Positions 28,801-37,831 of a stretch of 64,000 nucleotides of DNA are shown piece after piece. Source of the DNA: Gallionellaceae bacterium (GTDB taxonomy: Bacteria; Pseudomonadota; Gammaproteobacteria; Burkholderiales; Thiobacillaceae); the NCBI GenBank assembly GCA_028714735.1, contig JAQTLU010000001.1, positions 1 to 64,000 on the forward strand. The letters run 5' to 3'. Position numbers and translations under genes: made by a program. Under the pieces are notes generated by a model. The model had not been told where the DNA came from and ran no database searches. It was given only the letters and a program-made list of their open reading frames with translations. How positions within the stretch are numbered: the stretch's first letter is position 1; every line of letters starts with the position of its first letter.

Positions 28801-30585
28801 TTAACGGGTACCGATGCCCGGCCTGAGTTCGCCAAAGGCGTTCGTGGTATGGCAACGCTCGCAGACCGGGCCGAAGCCGCCCTCATGGACATCCTCCCGG
28901 GCATGGCAGCCGATGCAGGTACGCGGCACCTCGAAGGACTTTTCCACCGGGTTGCGGTGGCAATCCAGGCAGGCGACCTTGCGGTGCGCACCCTCGAGCG
29001 GGTAGCGCGTCTTGCCGTGATCGAAATCCCAGGATTTCCATGACCGTGCGTTATGGCAACTCTCGCACTTCGGGCCCAGACGCTGCTTGTGTACGTCTTC
29101 CTTGTGGTGGCAGTCGACACACTGGCTCGAAGTGTCGCGATAGAGCGGCGTGGCATGGCATTTCCTGCATTCGGTCCGGTAGTGCATGCCGGTCAGGGGG
29201 AACTTCGAGCGGCCATGGTCGTAGCTGGTCTCCTTCCAGTTCCGCTCGTTGTGGCAGTCGCCGCAGCGCTCGCCCAGCTTGCCCTTGTGCACATCCTTCT
29301 TGTCATGGCAGGCAGTGCAGTCGGGCTTCAGCTTGTCCTCGTACAGCACACCCCGGTGGCAGTCGTCGCACTTGGTCTGGCGGTGCTTGCCGCGCAGCGG
29401 GTACCTGGTATCCCGGTCATGGTCGAAACGGCTCTCCTTCCAGTCCTTCTCGCCGTGGCAGGTCTCGCACTTGACCCCGTAACGGCCCTTGTGGGCCTTT
29501 TCCTGGTCGACCTTGCGGTGGCAGGAGTTGCAGGTCATTTCCAGTTTCGGCTTCGGACCGCTCATGACCGGCGTGTGGCAGGTCTCGCACTTCACCTCGC
29601 GGTGCTTGCCGCGCAGGATGAATTTGGTGCCCTTGTCGTGATCGAACAGGCTCGTCTTCCAGGTCCGCTCGCTGTGGCATGACTCGCATTTCTGGCCCTG
29701 GGCGCCCTTGTGCACGTCGTCCTTCTGGTGGCAGGCAGTACAGGCGGTCGTCAGCCTTTCCTGGTACAGGGTGCCCCTGTGGCAGCCGTCGCACTTGGCC
29801 TCCTGGTGCTTGCCGCGCAACGGATACCTGGTGTCGCGGTCGTGATCGAAATGCAGCGTCTTCCAGTCCCGTTCCACGTGGCAGGTCTCGCACTTGGCCC
29901 CGTAGCGCCCCTTGTGGGCCTTCTCGCGGTCGTCGTCGCGATGGCAGGCGACGCAGGTGCGCGGCGTCGATTTGTATTTACGGTTGGCGTGGCAACTCTC
30001 GCACTTGGCCTTCTCGTGGCCGCCGCGCAGGATGAAGCGCGTCTTGTCGTGGTCGAACCTGGCCTCTTTCCAGTTCTTCTCCGTGTGGCACTGGATGCAC
30101 TTCTCGCCCAACTGACCCTTGTGCACATCGTCCTTGCGGTGACAGGACTGGCAATCCTGGGGCGCCGCGCGCCAGGGTTTGCCGGCCTGGTGGCAGTCCG
30201 CGCAGCGCACCTTCTCGGCAGCGTGGCTGCCGCGCAGCGGGTAGTCGGTACGGCCATGGTCGAACTTTCCCTGGTCGAACTCGGCGATCCTGGCCGCGCG
30301 GCCCTTGTGCTCGGTATGGCAGGCACGGCAGTCCTGGTCGACATGGCGTCCGTGCAGGCCGGTCTTGCCCCGCACGTCCGCCGCCACCTCCTTGTGGCAA
30401 TCCAGGCAAAGCCGGCCCTGCCCGGCCTTTTCGAACGGGATATGGCACTTGCGGCATTCCGTCTCGTACCTGGCATGGCCCTGGATCACCTTGCCGGGCA
30501 TCAGGGCGAGCTCCAGCGTATCCGCATGGGCAGACATGCCGGACAGCAGCAGAAAAAGCTTAATAAAGGTGAACCGCAACCACAT
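28801..30585 (-). CDS. 24-heme c-type cytochrome, probably periplasmic
   Basis: 594 residues from the ATG at 30585 (a TTG at 30591 is also in frame). A signal peptide ends near SAHADT. I count 24 CXXCH sites. Most lie in a three-heme module repeated about six times: a HKG element before one CxxCH (for example HKGRYGAKCETCH), then FDHDRDTRYPLRGKH, a CxxCH, and an ACxxCH. The extra His in these elements are likely distal ligands. No membrane helix follows the signal peptide, so a soluble periplasmic wire is likely. It overlaps the upstream inner-membrane gene by 26 bases, showing co-transcription. Confidence 0.93.
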   Translation of the reverse strand: MWLRFTFIKLFLLLSGMSAHADTLELALMPGKVIQGHARYETECRKCHIPFEKAGQGRLCLDCHKEVAADVRGKTGLHGRHVDQDCRACHTEHKGRAARIAEFDQGKFDHGRTDYPLRGSHAAEKVRCADCHQAGKPWRAAPQDCQSCHRKDDVHKGQLGEKCIQCHTEKNWKEARFDHDKTRFILRGGHEKAKCESCHANRKYKSTPRTCVACHRDDDREKAHKGRYGAKCETCHVERDWKTLHFDHDRDTRYPLRGKHQEAKCDGCHRGTLYQERLTTACTACHQKDDVHKGAQGQKCESCHSERTWKTSLFDHDKGTKFILRGKHREVKCETCHTPVMSGPKPKLEMTCNSCHRKVDQEKAHKGRYGVKCETCHGEKDWKESRFDHDRDTRYPLRGKHRQTKCDDCHRGVLYEDKLKPDCTACHDKKDVHKGKLGERCGDCHNERNWKETSYDHGRSKFPLTGMHYRTECRKCHATPLYRDTSSQCVDCHHKEDVHKQRLGPKCESCHNARSWKSWDFDHGKTRYPLEGAHRKVACLDCHRNPVEKSFEVPRTCIGCHAREDVHEGGFGPVCERCHTTNAFGELRPGIGTR

Positions 30586-31456
30586 GGGCAATGCCGCTCC
30601 CTACCAGAAGGAAAACGAAGGGGATATGCGCGACATGCCAAAGCGAGAACAGGCGCTTCCAGGCCTGGAACTGGGCGACCGAGCAGACGATCGCCACGTA
30701 CTCGGACGCCTCTTGCTTGGCCAGACGCCAGTGGCTGTCCTGGATTTTCCGGTTCCAGCCCTGTTCGGCGGCTTGCCGGATCAGGACCTGCTGCAATGGC
30801 TTGCGCAGTCGATACAACAGGGCCCGGCCCCGGATGCGCAGGGTCATGAAACGCCAGATGCGGTTCGGCATCGACCCCCGCGCATCCAGGGCCCGGTCGT
30901 GAAATGAGTACAGGCGATCGCGGATTTCCGGATAGTGGGCAAACAGGGTTTTCGCCCCATCCTCGCTTTGGGCCAGACGCGCGCGCTGTTCCTCCAGGGT
31001 GGCAGCGCGGCCATACAGACCGTGGTGTATATGCACATAGATGAAACGGCCGACGATACCGCTGCCGGCCACCAGCATCATCGACATGAAGGCGACCTTG
31101 CTGTTCAGCGAGCCCAGTTCGAAGGTCGTATGGAAGATAACCAGGGTCGGGCCCAGTATGCCCAGGGCCATGTGCAGGGCGAACCAGTGCCGCAATGCGC
31201 CCAGCCTGCGGAACGACTTCAGGTTCTTGCGCAATGGATACAGCAGCAGGATCAGCATCATGACACCGCCGACCAGGCCCATGTAATAACCCAGATCCGA
31301 GCCTGCCTTGTAGGGACGCTCGACAATCACGAACCACGCCGCCGCCACCAGGGCCAGCACCAGTCCGGCCATCGTCAGCCGCGTAAGAAATTTGCCTCCG
31401 TCCGTTTCTGCGCGGGATCGCGGCAAGTCGGCCACCACGGTAGTTACCGCCGTCAT
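30560..31456 (-). CDS. His-rich inner-membrane protein, putative b-type electron-transfer subunit
   Basis: 298 residues with about five membrane helices (~25-48, ~57-75, ~90-112, ~120-145 and ~270-297). Several His lie in or at the ends of helices: RHWFALHMAL, VIFHTTF, YVHIHHG, and LWHVAH with IAHVVAVH near the C-terminus. Such spacing could bind one or two b hemes. A cytoplasmic or periplasmic loop of ~110 residues separates helices 4 and 5. The gene is first in a unit with the 24-heme cytochrome and overlaps it. It resembles the conserved inner-membrane protein of porin-cytochrome clusters, linking the periplasmic cytochrome to quinones or to the neighbouring flavoprotein. Confidence 0.75.
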   Translation of the reverse strand: MTAVTTVVADLPRSRAETDGGKFLTRLTMAGLVLALVAAAWFVIVERPYKAGSDLGYYMGLVGGVMMLILLLYPLRKNLKSFRRLGALRHWFALHMALGILGPTLVIFHTTFELGSLNSKVAFMSMMLVAGSGIVGRFIYVHIHHGLYGRAATLEEQRARLAQSEDGAKTLFAHYPEIRDRLYSFHDRALDARGSMPNRIWRFMTLRIRGRALLYRLRKPLQQVLIRQAAEQGWNRKIQDSHWRLAKQEASEYVAIVCSVAQFQAWKRLFSLWHVAHIPFVFLLVGSGIAHVVAVHLY

Positions 31457-31565
31457 GTTTCAATCTCCGGTTGAATTAACCAATTGAGCAAGGCAGTGGC
31501 GCAATGTCCAGGACGCACCGCCGCCGCTCACTGATATTGGTAAATTTTCCCAAATTATGCCATGA

Positions 31566-31578
31566 TTGTCGCATGATT
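31566..31578 (+). promoter_or_regulatory. TTGTC half-site in the divergent control region
   Basis: TTGTC-GCAT-GATT repeats the left half and spacing of the palindrome at 28724-28739. It is preceded by GTAAATTTTCCCA (31540-31552), similar to the GTAAAAATTTCCCA next to that palindrome. It overlaps the start of the flavoprotein gene and lies ~110 bases upstream of the inner-membrane gene, so it could serve either. It is weak evidence for shared control. Confidence 0.3.
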
Positions 31579-32856
31579 TATCTGATCTATTTATTGCCCC
31601 TGGCGCTGATCCTGCTTTTCTACATCCTGCGCAACCACCGGCGCAGCCAACATCATGGCCTGGTTCTCAAGGAAGCCGTCCAATCCGGGTTGACGGAACC
31701 GCCATCGCTGCACCCGGTCTTCGACGAGCGCGAATGTCTGGGCTCGGGCGCCTGCGCCAAGGCCTGCCCGGAGAAGGCCATCGGCATCGTCAACGGCAAG
31801 GGCACCCTGATCAACCCGAGCCATTGCATCGGCCACGGCGCCTGCGCCGCCGCCTGCCCGTTTGGCGCCATCCGGCTGGTGTTCGGCACCGCCAGGCGGG
31901 GCATGGACATACCGGAGGTGAAGCCGGACTTCCAGACCAACGTCGACGGCCTCTACATCGCCGGCGAACTGGGCGGCATGGGCCTGATCCGCAAGGCGGT
32001 CGAACAGGGCAAGCAGGCCATGGCCAACATCGGCAAGCGGCCCAGGACCGGTGCCGCACACGACGTCGTCATCGTCGGCGCCGGACCGGCCGGCATCGCC
32101 GCCACGCTCACCGCCCAGCACCTGGGCCTGAACTACGTCACGATCGAACAGGAGCCCGACCTCGGCGGCACCACCCTGCACTATCCGCGTAACAAACTGG
32201 TGATGACCGCGCCCATGGACCTGCCCCTGGTCGGCAAATACAAGGTCGGCGAGATCGACAAGGAGGCCTTGTTCGAGATCTGGCGCGAGGTCGTCGCCAA
32301 GAGCCGGATCCGGCTCAACCTGGGCGAGCGCCTGGAAGGCATTGAACGCGATGGCAAACGGTTCAAGGTTCGCACCTCGAAGGGGCGCTATGACGCCGGC
32401 GCCATCCTGCTCGCCATCGGCCGGCGCGGCTCGCCACGCAAACTGGGCGTACCCGGCGAGGAACAGGGCAAGGTGGTCTATCGGCTGAGCGACCCGGAAC
32501 AGTACCGCGGCCAGCACGTGCTGGTGGTCGGCGGCGGCGACGCTGCCCTGGAGGCGGCCATCTCGCTCGGCGAAGAACCCGGCACCACGGTCACCCTGTC
32601 CTACCGCAGCAACGCCTTCGGCCGGGTCAAACCGAAGAACCACGAACGCCTGGAGGCGGCCCGGCAGGCCGGCCAGGTCAGGGTCATGCTGGAATCAAAC
32701 GTCCAGGAGATCGGTGCCGCCGAGGTCAGGATCGAGCAGAAAGGCGAGGTCGCCAGCCTGGCCAACGATGCCGTCATCGTCTGTGCCGGCGGCGTCTTGC
32801 CGATTGGTTTTCTAAAGGAACTGGGGGTCGGCGTCGAGACCCGCTACGGTGAATGA
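31573..32856 (+). CDS. Membrane-anchored ferredoxin-FAD/NAD(P) oxidoreductase
   Basis: 427 residues from the ATG at 31573. An N-terminal helix (residues ~2-19) anchors it. Residues ~50-100 form a ferredoxin-like domain whose two cluster motifs have C55, C61, C65-P and C85, C91, C95-P; the usual second Cys of each is Ser58 and His88. A thioredoxin-reductase-like flavoprotein follows, with VIVGAGPAGIAAT for FAD and VLVVGGGDAALEA for NAD(P). The redox CxxC of thioredoxin reductases is absent. Divergent from the inner-membrane/24-heme genes, it could exchange electrons between NAD(P)H and the membrane components. Substrate and direction are unknown. Confidence 0.85.
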   Translation: MIYLIYLLPLALILLFYILRNHRRSQHHGLVLKEAVQSGLTEPPSLHPVFDERECLGSGACAKACPEKAIGIVNGKGTLINPSHCIGHGACAAACPFGAIRLVFGTARRGMDIPEVKPDFQTNVDGLYIAGELGGMGLIRKAVEQGKQAMANIGKRPRTGAAHDVVIVGAGPAGIAATLTAQHLGLNYVTIEQEPDLGGTTLHYPRNKLVMTAPMDLPLVGKYKVGEIDKEALFEIWREVVAKSRIRLNLGERLEGIERDGKRFKVRTSKGRYDAGAILLAIGRRGSPRKLGVPGEEQGKVVYRLSDPEQYRGQHVLVVGGGDAALEAAISLGEEPGTTVTLSYRSNAFGRVKPKNHERLEAARQAGQVRVMLESNVQEIGAAEVRIEQKGEVASLANDAVIVCAGGVLPIGFLKELGVGVETRYGE

Positions 32857-32942
32857 AATCCGCCGCAAGATCAGAAGACAACGGTTGACTGCCGATGTCG
32901 TTCAAAACTAGAGTCCATAGACATGGACCGTAACAACCAGCC

Positions 32943-33794
32943 ATGACCGCCAGCCCCGCACCGCAGGAACCGATTGCGCCGATCGACGCCGATCCGATGC
33001 TGCTTCGGGCGGTCGCCTACCTGCTGCGGCCGCTGGTGCGGTTCCTGATCGCCAAGGGCATCACCTATCCCACGCTGGGCGAATTGCTGAAGCGCGTCTA
33101 CCTGCGCGCCACCCGGGAGGATTTCCCGTTGGGGGACAAGCGGCTCACGGACAGTCGCATCAGCCTGTTGACCGGCCTCTATCGCAAGGACGTGAAGCGC
33201 CTGCGCGAAGAGCCGGAAGAGGCCCTGGAGACCCCCCGCATGGTGACCTGGGGCAGCCGTCTGGTCGCCCTCTGGCTGGCCCAGCCGGAGTATTGTGCGG
33301 CTGACGGCGAGCCGAGCCCATTGCCCAGGCTATCCAGCCAGGACGCCGAGCGCAGCTTCGAGTCCCTGGCGGCGCGGGTGACCCGGGACATCAGTGCACG
33401 TGGCATCCTGGATGAACTGGTCCGCAACCAGGTCGCCCGGATCGACGAGGATGACTTGGTCCACCTCGAGATCAAGGCCTTCGTGCCGCGCGGGGATAGC
33501 CAGAAGAAGCTGCATTACTTCGCCAACAACCTGCACGACCATCTGGCCGCCGCCACCCACAACATGCTGGACCAGACGCCGCCGTTGCTGGAACGCAGCG
33601 TCGATGTCACCGGCCTGACGGACGAGTCCATCCAGGTGCTGGAGCGGCTCGCCGAACAGCACGGCATGAAGGCCCTGGTCGCGCTCAACGAAACCGCCCT
33701 GTCCCTGCTCGCCAGGCAGGAAGGCAGGACCGCCGCCGGCCGGGTGCGCTTCGGCATCTATTTCCTGCGCGATCACAAGAAGGCGGAGTTGTAG
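32943..33794 (+). CDS. DUF6502 family protein
   Basis: 283 residues, soluble, no signal peptide. The N-terminal ~95 residues (RFLIAKGITYPTLGELLKRV, then RISLLTGLYRKDVKRL) look like a helix-turn-helix region, and the rest is helical. I recognise the pattern as DUF6502, a proteobacterial family of unknown function. The apparent HTH allows a regulatory role. It follows the oxidoreductase by 86 bases on the same strand. Confidence 0.72.
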   Translation: MTASPAPQEPIAPIDADPMLLRAVAYLLRPLVRFLIAKGITYPTLGELLKRVYLRATREDFPLGDKRLTDSRISLLTGLYRKDVKRLREEPEEALETPRMVTWGSRLVALWLAQPEYCAADGEPSPLPRLSSQDAERSFESLAARVTRDISARGILDELVRNQVARIDEDDLVHLEIKAFVPRGDSQKKLHYFANNLHDHLAAATHNMLDQTPPLLERSVDVTGLTDESIQVLERLAEQHGMKALVALNETALSLLARQEGRTAAGRVRFGIYFLRDHKKAEL

Positions 33795-33820
33795 ACCCCG
33801 GCAGGGCGCCCCGCCGTGCG

Positions 33821-35110
33821 TCAGGGCGCCCTTCTCAAGGCCAGGCGACGGCCGCGCCGGGTATCGACCCAGGCCAGGATGGCCAGGCCGACCAGGAAAT
33901 AGCCGCCCAGCGACAGCATTGCCAGGCGGTGGTCGCCACCGCTCAGCCACACCGCCAGGCCGTAGGTCACCGGACCGAGGATGGAGGACAGCTTCACCGC
34001 CAGCCCCCATAGGCCGAAGAACTCGGCCCGCCGGGCATTCGGGCTGAGGTAGCCGACCAGGGCCCGGCCGGCCGACTGCGAAGCGCCCAGGCACAGCCCG
34101 GCGACCAGGGCCGCCAGCCAGAAGCGCGCCGCGTCGGTGGCCAGCCAGGCCAGCAGCACGGTCACCAACCAGCCAACCAGGGTGATGGCGATCGAGCGCC
34201 GGTGGCCGATCCGGTCCTGGACATGGCCGAAGGCCAGGGCGCCCAGGGCGGCGGCGACATTGACCACCAGGATCAGCACGATGGTCTGCCGGGTGTCGAA
34301 GTGCATGGCCTGCTGGGCATACACGGCGGCCAGGGCGATGACCGCCTGGACGCCGGCCTGGTAGAACACGATGCAGGCCAGGAAACGGGCCAGGTCGGGG
34401 AAGGCGCCCAGGCCGCGCAGGCTGGCCAGGACCTGCTGGTAGGCCCCGAGCAGCGGATGGGCCGAAGCGGCCGGCGGCTCGCCGCGTTCCTTCAGGAACA
34501 GGAAGGTCGGCAGGCTCGCCAGCACGAACACCCCGGCCGTAATCCACAGGGTGACCGGCACGAAGGCGTCGGCACCCTGCCCTTGCCCCTGGGCGTGGCC
34601 GATATAGGCCAGGCAGATACCCAGGGTCAGCATGCCGCCCAGATAGCCCAGGCCCCAGCCCCAGCCGGACAGGCGGCCCAAACCCCGGCCGCGCGCCAGC
34701 TCGGGCAGGAAGGCAGCGATCAGGTTCTCGCCGCTGCCGAAGAAGAAATTGCTCGCCACCACCAGCGCCGCCGCCAGCCAGATGTCGCCCGGGCCGGCCA
34801 GGCCGAGTCCCACGGTAGCCAATGAGCAGCCCACTACCGTAAAGGCAAGCAGGCGCTTCTTGGCGCGATGGCGGTCGGCCCAGGCACCCAGGGCCGGCGC
34901 GCTGACCATGATCAGGGCATAGGACACCGCCAGGGCCGAGGTCCAGGCCAGGCTGGCCCAGTTGGCGTTGCCGGCGATGGCGGCGACGAAATAGGCGTTG
35001 TACACGGCGGTGATCACCACCGTGGTGTAGCCGGAGTTGGCGAAGTCGAACATCGCCCAGGACCAGGCCTCGGACTTGCCGACGCCGGCTTTGAGTATGC
35101 TGGATGACAA
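33821..35110 (-). CDS. MFS transporter, UMF1/Atg22-like
   Basis: 429 residues from the TTG at 35110, which has AGAGGA 6 bases upstream; a further TTG at 35140 is possible. Twelve hydrophobic segments are apparent. The N-terminal SEAWSWAMFDFANSGYTTVV is the hallmark of the UMF1 family, related to vacuolar amino-acid effluxer Atg22, and APALGAWADRHRAKKRLL is the MFS loop 2-3 motif. The substrate is unknown. It converges with the DUF6502 gene. Confidence 0.85.
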   Translation of the reverse strand: MSSSILKAGVGKSEAWSWAMFDFANSGYTTVVITAVYNAYFVAAIAGNANWASLAWTSALAVSYALIMVSAPALGAWADRHRAKKRLLAFTVVGCSLATVGLGLAGPGDIWLAAALVVASNFFFGSGENLIAAFLPELARGRGLGRLSGWGWGLGYLGGMLTLGICLAYIGHAQGQGQGADAFVPVTLWITAGVFVLASLPTFLFLKERGEPPAASAHPLLGAYQQVLASLRGLGAFPDLARFLACIVFYQAGVQAVIALAAVYAQQAMHFDTRQTIVLILVVNVAAALGALAFGHVQDRIGHRRSIAITLVGWLVTVLLAWLATDAARFWLAALVAGLCLGASQSAGRALVGYLSPNARRAEFFGLWGLAVKLSSILGPVTYGLAVWLSGGDHRLAMLSLGGYFLVGLAILAWVDTRRGRRLALRRAP

Positions 35111-35174
35111 GGAAGATCCTCTCGGTCGGGAGGACGGCAAGCTTAACGGCTAATCGCCGCCTTCGACAGCCCGC

Positions 35175-35196
35175 CCCTCCCCGCAGGCGGGGAGGG
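35175..35196. terminator. 10-base-stem palindrome between the secreted-protein and transporter genes
   Basis: CCCTCCCCGC (35175-35184) and GCGGGGAGGG (35187-35196) are exact reverse complements with a minimal loop. It sits just after the stop of the minus-strand gene at 35232. There is no U-tract. It may end transcription of that gene or be a dispersed GC-rich palindrome, which is common in such genomes. Confidence 0.4.
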
Positions 35197-35231
35197 ACGC
35201 TGGTCCCGGTGTGACCGCTGCCGCGACCGGC

Positions 35232-35693
35232 TTATTGACCCGGCATGGCGAAGGGCTGCGCGAACAGCTTGTTCCACGCCATCGGATCGGCGTAGTTGAA
35301 GGTGTAGACCGGACCATAGGGCGTCTGCATGGCGACATAGGGGCTACCCTGCGCCGGCGCGGCGGCCCTGGCCGGGCCGGCGGCGGTGGGTGCGGCAGCC
35401 AGCCAGGCGTTGGGGTCGAACGGGTTCAGGTAGCCTTGCGGATAGGTCGTCGAGGGGGCGGCCGCGCCGCCGGACGCCGCAGGTGCGGTCGCCGCGGTGT
35501 AGGCCAGCGGCACGGTGGTCAGCCGAATCATGTTGTTGAAGGTCAGCAGCCACCAGTTGGGGTCGAACGGGTTCATGTAGCCATAGGGAGTGGCCGTCGC
35601 GGGGGCCGCTGCCGGAGTGGTCTCCGCAACCGCCCCGGAAACCGCCAGCATGGCCAGACCCAAAGCCGTCAGTAACTTGTATTGCATGCGCAT
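35232..35693 (-). CDS. Small secreted protein with duplicated NPFDPN motif
   Basis: 153 residues from the ATG at 35693, which has AGGAGG 8 bases upstream, an unusually strong site that suggests high expression. A signal peptide is cleaved near AVAET. The mature part has two copies of a short motif, YGYMNPFDPNWW and QGYLNPFDPNAW, separated by Ala/Pro/Thr-rich linkers, and a related C-terminal stretch (YNFADPMAWNK-like). I recognise no family. The repeated aromatic/NPFDPN element may be a binding motif in the envelope. Confidence 0.72.
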   Translation of the reverse strand: MRMQYKLLTALGLAMLAVSGAVAETTPAAAPATATPYGYMNPFDPNWWLLTFNNMIRLTTVPLAYTAATAPAASGGAAAPSTTYPQGYLNPFDPNAWLAAAPTAAGPARAAAPAQGSPYVAMQTPYGPVYTFNYADPMAWNKLFAQPFAMPGQ

Positions 35694-35809
35694 GGGAACA
35701 ACCTCCTTTCGTTGTCTGGACCTCAAAGTCCAGTTTCACTATAGCCAGGCCACACTACAGCCTGATGTCCAGGTTCCCCCGCCCGGCATGGCGACAGGCG
35801 CGGCCGCGC

Positions 35810-37723
35810 TCAACCATAGATCACGAACCCCCCCGCCGGCACCGCGATCCACACCGACCGGCCGTTGCGCGCCTCGATGGCCGTGGCCGTGCCGACCTGC
35901 CCGGGGTCGCTGGAGTACAGGCAGGTCAGCGCGCCCGGTCCGGCGTGCAGGCTGGCATCGATGGTCACCCAGGCCGCACGTTCGCTGCCGGCATCGGTGT
36001 TGATGGCCAGCAGGATCTCCTGGTTGGCGAACAGGCGCGACCAGGGCACCACGGACAGGATGCGGCCGCCGATCATGCGCGGCAGGCCGAAGCTGCCCGG
36101 CTCGCCGCTGGCGGAGATCTCCCGCAGGTATTGGCGACCGCGGCTCAGGGGCAGGTGCCTGTCCCTGAGCGCCGTGACCTCGGCGATGAATCGGTAGATT
36201 TCGTGGCCCTCGTCGAAGAAGTGCCGGCCCGTGCTCTGCAGGGAGCCGAAGGCGCCGCCGAACATGCACTCGCGCAGGAAGCGGTCGTTGTCGCCCGCCC
36301 CATCGAAGGCCTGCTCGGTGCCGTAATACAGGCAGGGGATGCCCATGGCGCACAGGTTGAGGCCCAGCACGGCCTTGACGTGGGCATAGCCGTCGTTGAC
36401 CTCGTCGCCGCAGAAGCGGCCCTTGTTGTTGCCCTTGCGCACCTGGTCGTGGTCGTCGAACAGGGTGACCACGTGCTTGCCGAACCAGACGTGGGACGAC
36501 TTGTTCACCAGCGCCGAGTTGCGGAACAGGTTGAAATAGTCGGCCGGCTCGCGCCAGCCCTTGGCCAGGTAGTCCATGCGGTCGGGGATGTCGTCGATGC
36601 CGAGCGCCGCGTCCAGACCGGTGAGTTCGAGCAGGTTGTAGGCGTTGTCGCGGCCGCCGGTGATCTCGCCGACCAGGAAGAAGTTCTCCTTGCCCAGGGT
36701 CTGGGCAAACTCCTTGACCACCGCCGCGAAGTAGCGCGTCGCGCCCGGCTCCATGTGCTTGACGGTATCGATGCGGAAACCGTCCAGGTCGGCCAGGGCG
36801 ATCCAGAACTTGTAGACATCGCACAAGGCGTTGAGGGCCGGGCTGTCGTGGAAGACATCGACGATGCGCCGGCCCTCGGCGTCGCGGTCGTGGTCGCCGT
36901 GGTGGATGTCCTTCAGGGTGACAAAGTCGCCCTCGACATATTCCGGATCGTAGTCCCAGCTGTTGATCCGGCCCTTGGCGGTAAAGGTGGCCCCGGCCTG
37001 CATCTCGGCCGGCCAGACTGCGTCGTCGGGCCAGGCGGAGCTGCCGGGGTCGACCGTGGTGTAGGGGATGTTGGCCTCGCCCTGGGCATTGCGCCAACCC
37101 GCCACCGGATAGGCCGCGCCGTCCCAGCGCGGGTCCATGCCGCCATGGCCGTCCGGATAGCGGTCCGGATTGAACTGGTAGCCGAACACATTGCCGGCAT
37201 GGTTGAGGATGATGTCCAGGATCACCCGGATGCCGTGTGCGTGGGCCGTGTCCACCAGGTCGATCAGGTCCTGGCGGCTGCCGAAGTGGGGATCGACGTC
37301 GAGGAAGTTCTGGATGCCATAGCCGTGATAGGAATGCTCCTCCGAGGCCACCTGCTTGAACACCGGGCTGACCCAGAGCGTGGTGACGCCCAGGCGCTTG
37401 AGGTAGCCGATCTTGCTCGCCAGGCCCATCAGGGTGCCGCCCAGCCACTCGTCGCCGGCATCGGCCCAGACCGCCCGATCCGCCGCGTAGGCATCGTCCG
37501 GGAAGCGGAACAGCGGCGTGGCGCCGGTCGCGACCGGATTGCCGTCGTTGTCGCGGTAGCCCTGCTCGCGGCCGTCGGAAAACCGGTCCAGCATCAGGAA
37601 ATAGAGCACCTGATCTTCCCAGGCGGCCGGGGACGGGGTATAGGCCGGCCGGCGCAGGGCGGTCCAGTCGACTTCGGGCAGGCTGCGCTCCAGCTGGTGG
37701 TGGGTGGCGTTGTCGGTAGTCAT
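35810..37723 (-). CDS. GH13 alpha-amylase family glycoside hydrolase
   Basis: 637 residues without a signal peptide, so probably cytoplasmic. The four GH13 regions are present: DIILNH (residues 170-175), GFRIDTVKH with the nucleophile D319, FLVGEITGG with the acid/base E353, and the DDHD region with H425 and D426. A C-terminal beta-sandwich follows. It should act on alpha-1,4/1,6 glucans or related sugars such as glycogen or maltodextrins; the exact specificity cannot be read. It stands alone, 108 bases from the operon upstream. Confidence 0.93.
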   Translation of the reverse strand: MTTDNATHHQLERSLPEVDWTALRRPAYTPSPAAWEDQVLYFLMLDRFSDGREQGYRDNDGNPVATGATPLFRFPDDAYAADRAVWADAGDEWLGGTLMGLASKIGYLKRLGVTTLWVSPVFKQVASEEHSYHGYGIQNFLDVDPHFGSRQDLIDLVDTAHAHGIRVILDIILNHAGNVFGYQFNPDRYPDGHGGMDPRWDGAAYPVAGWRNAQGEANIPYTTVDPGSSAWPDDAVWPAEMQAGATFTAKGRINSWDYDPEYVEGDFVTLKDIHHGDHDRDAEGRRIVDVFHDSPALNALCDVYKFWIALADLDGFRIDTVKHMEPGATRYFAAVVKEFAQTLGKENFFLVGEITGGRDNAYNLLELTGLDAALGIDDIPDRMDYLAKGWREPADYFNLFRNSALVNKSSHVWFGKHVVTLFDDHDQVRKGNNKGRFCGDEVNDGYAHVKAVLGLNLCAMGIPCLYYGTEQAFDGAGDNDRFLRECMFGGAFGSLQSTGRHFFDEGHEIYRFIAEVTALRDRHLPLSRGRQYLREISASGEPGSFGLPRMIGGRILSVVPWSRLFANQEILLAINTDAGSERAAWVTIDASLHAGPGALTCLYSSDPGQVGTATAIEARNGRSVWIAVPAGGFVIYG

Positions 37724-37831
37724 GGGATTCTCCTCCTGGTCATTCGTATTAGTAGCGTCGCCCCCGCCATGGCTTGGGCGACGACCGGACGCTCAACGAG
37801 CCGGCATGCGGTTGAAGATGAAGCCGGCCAA

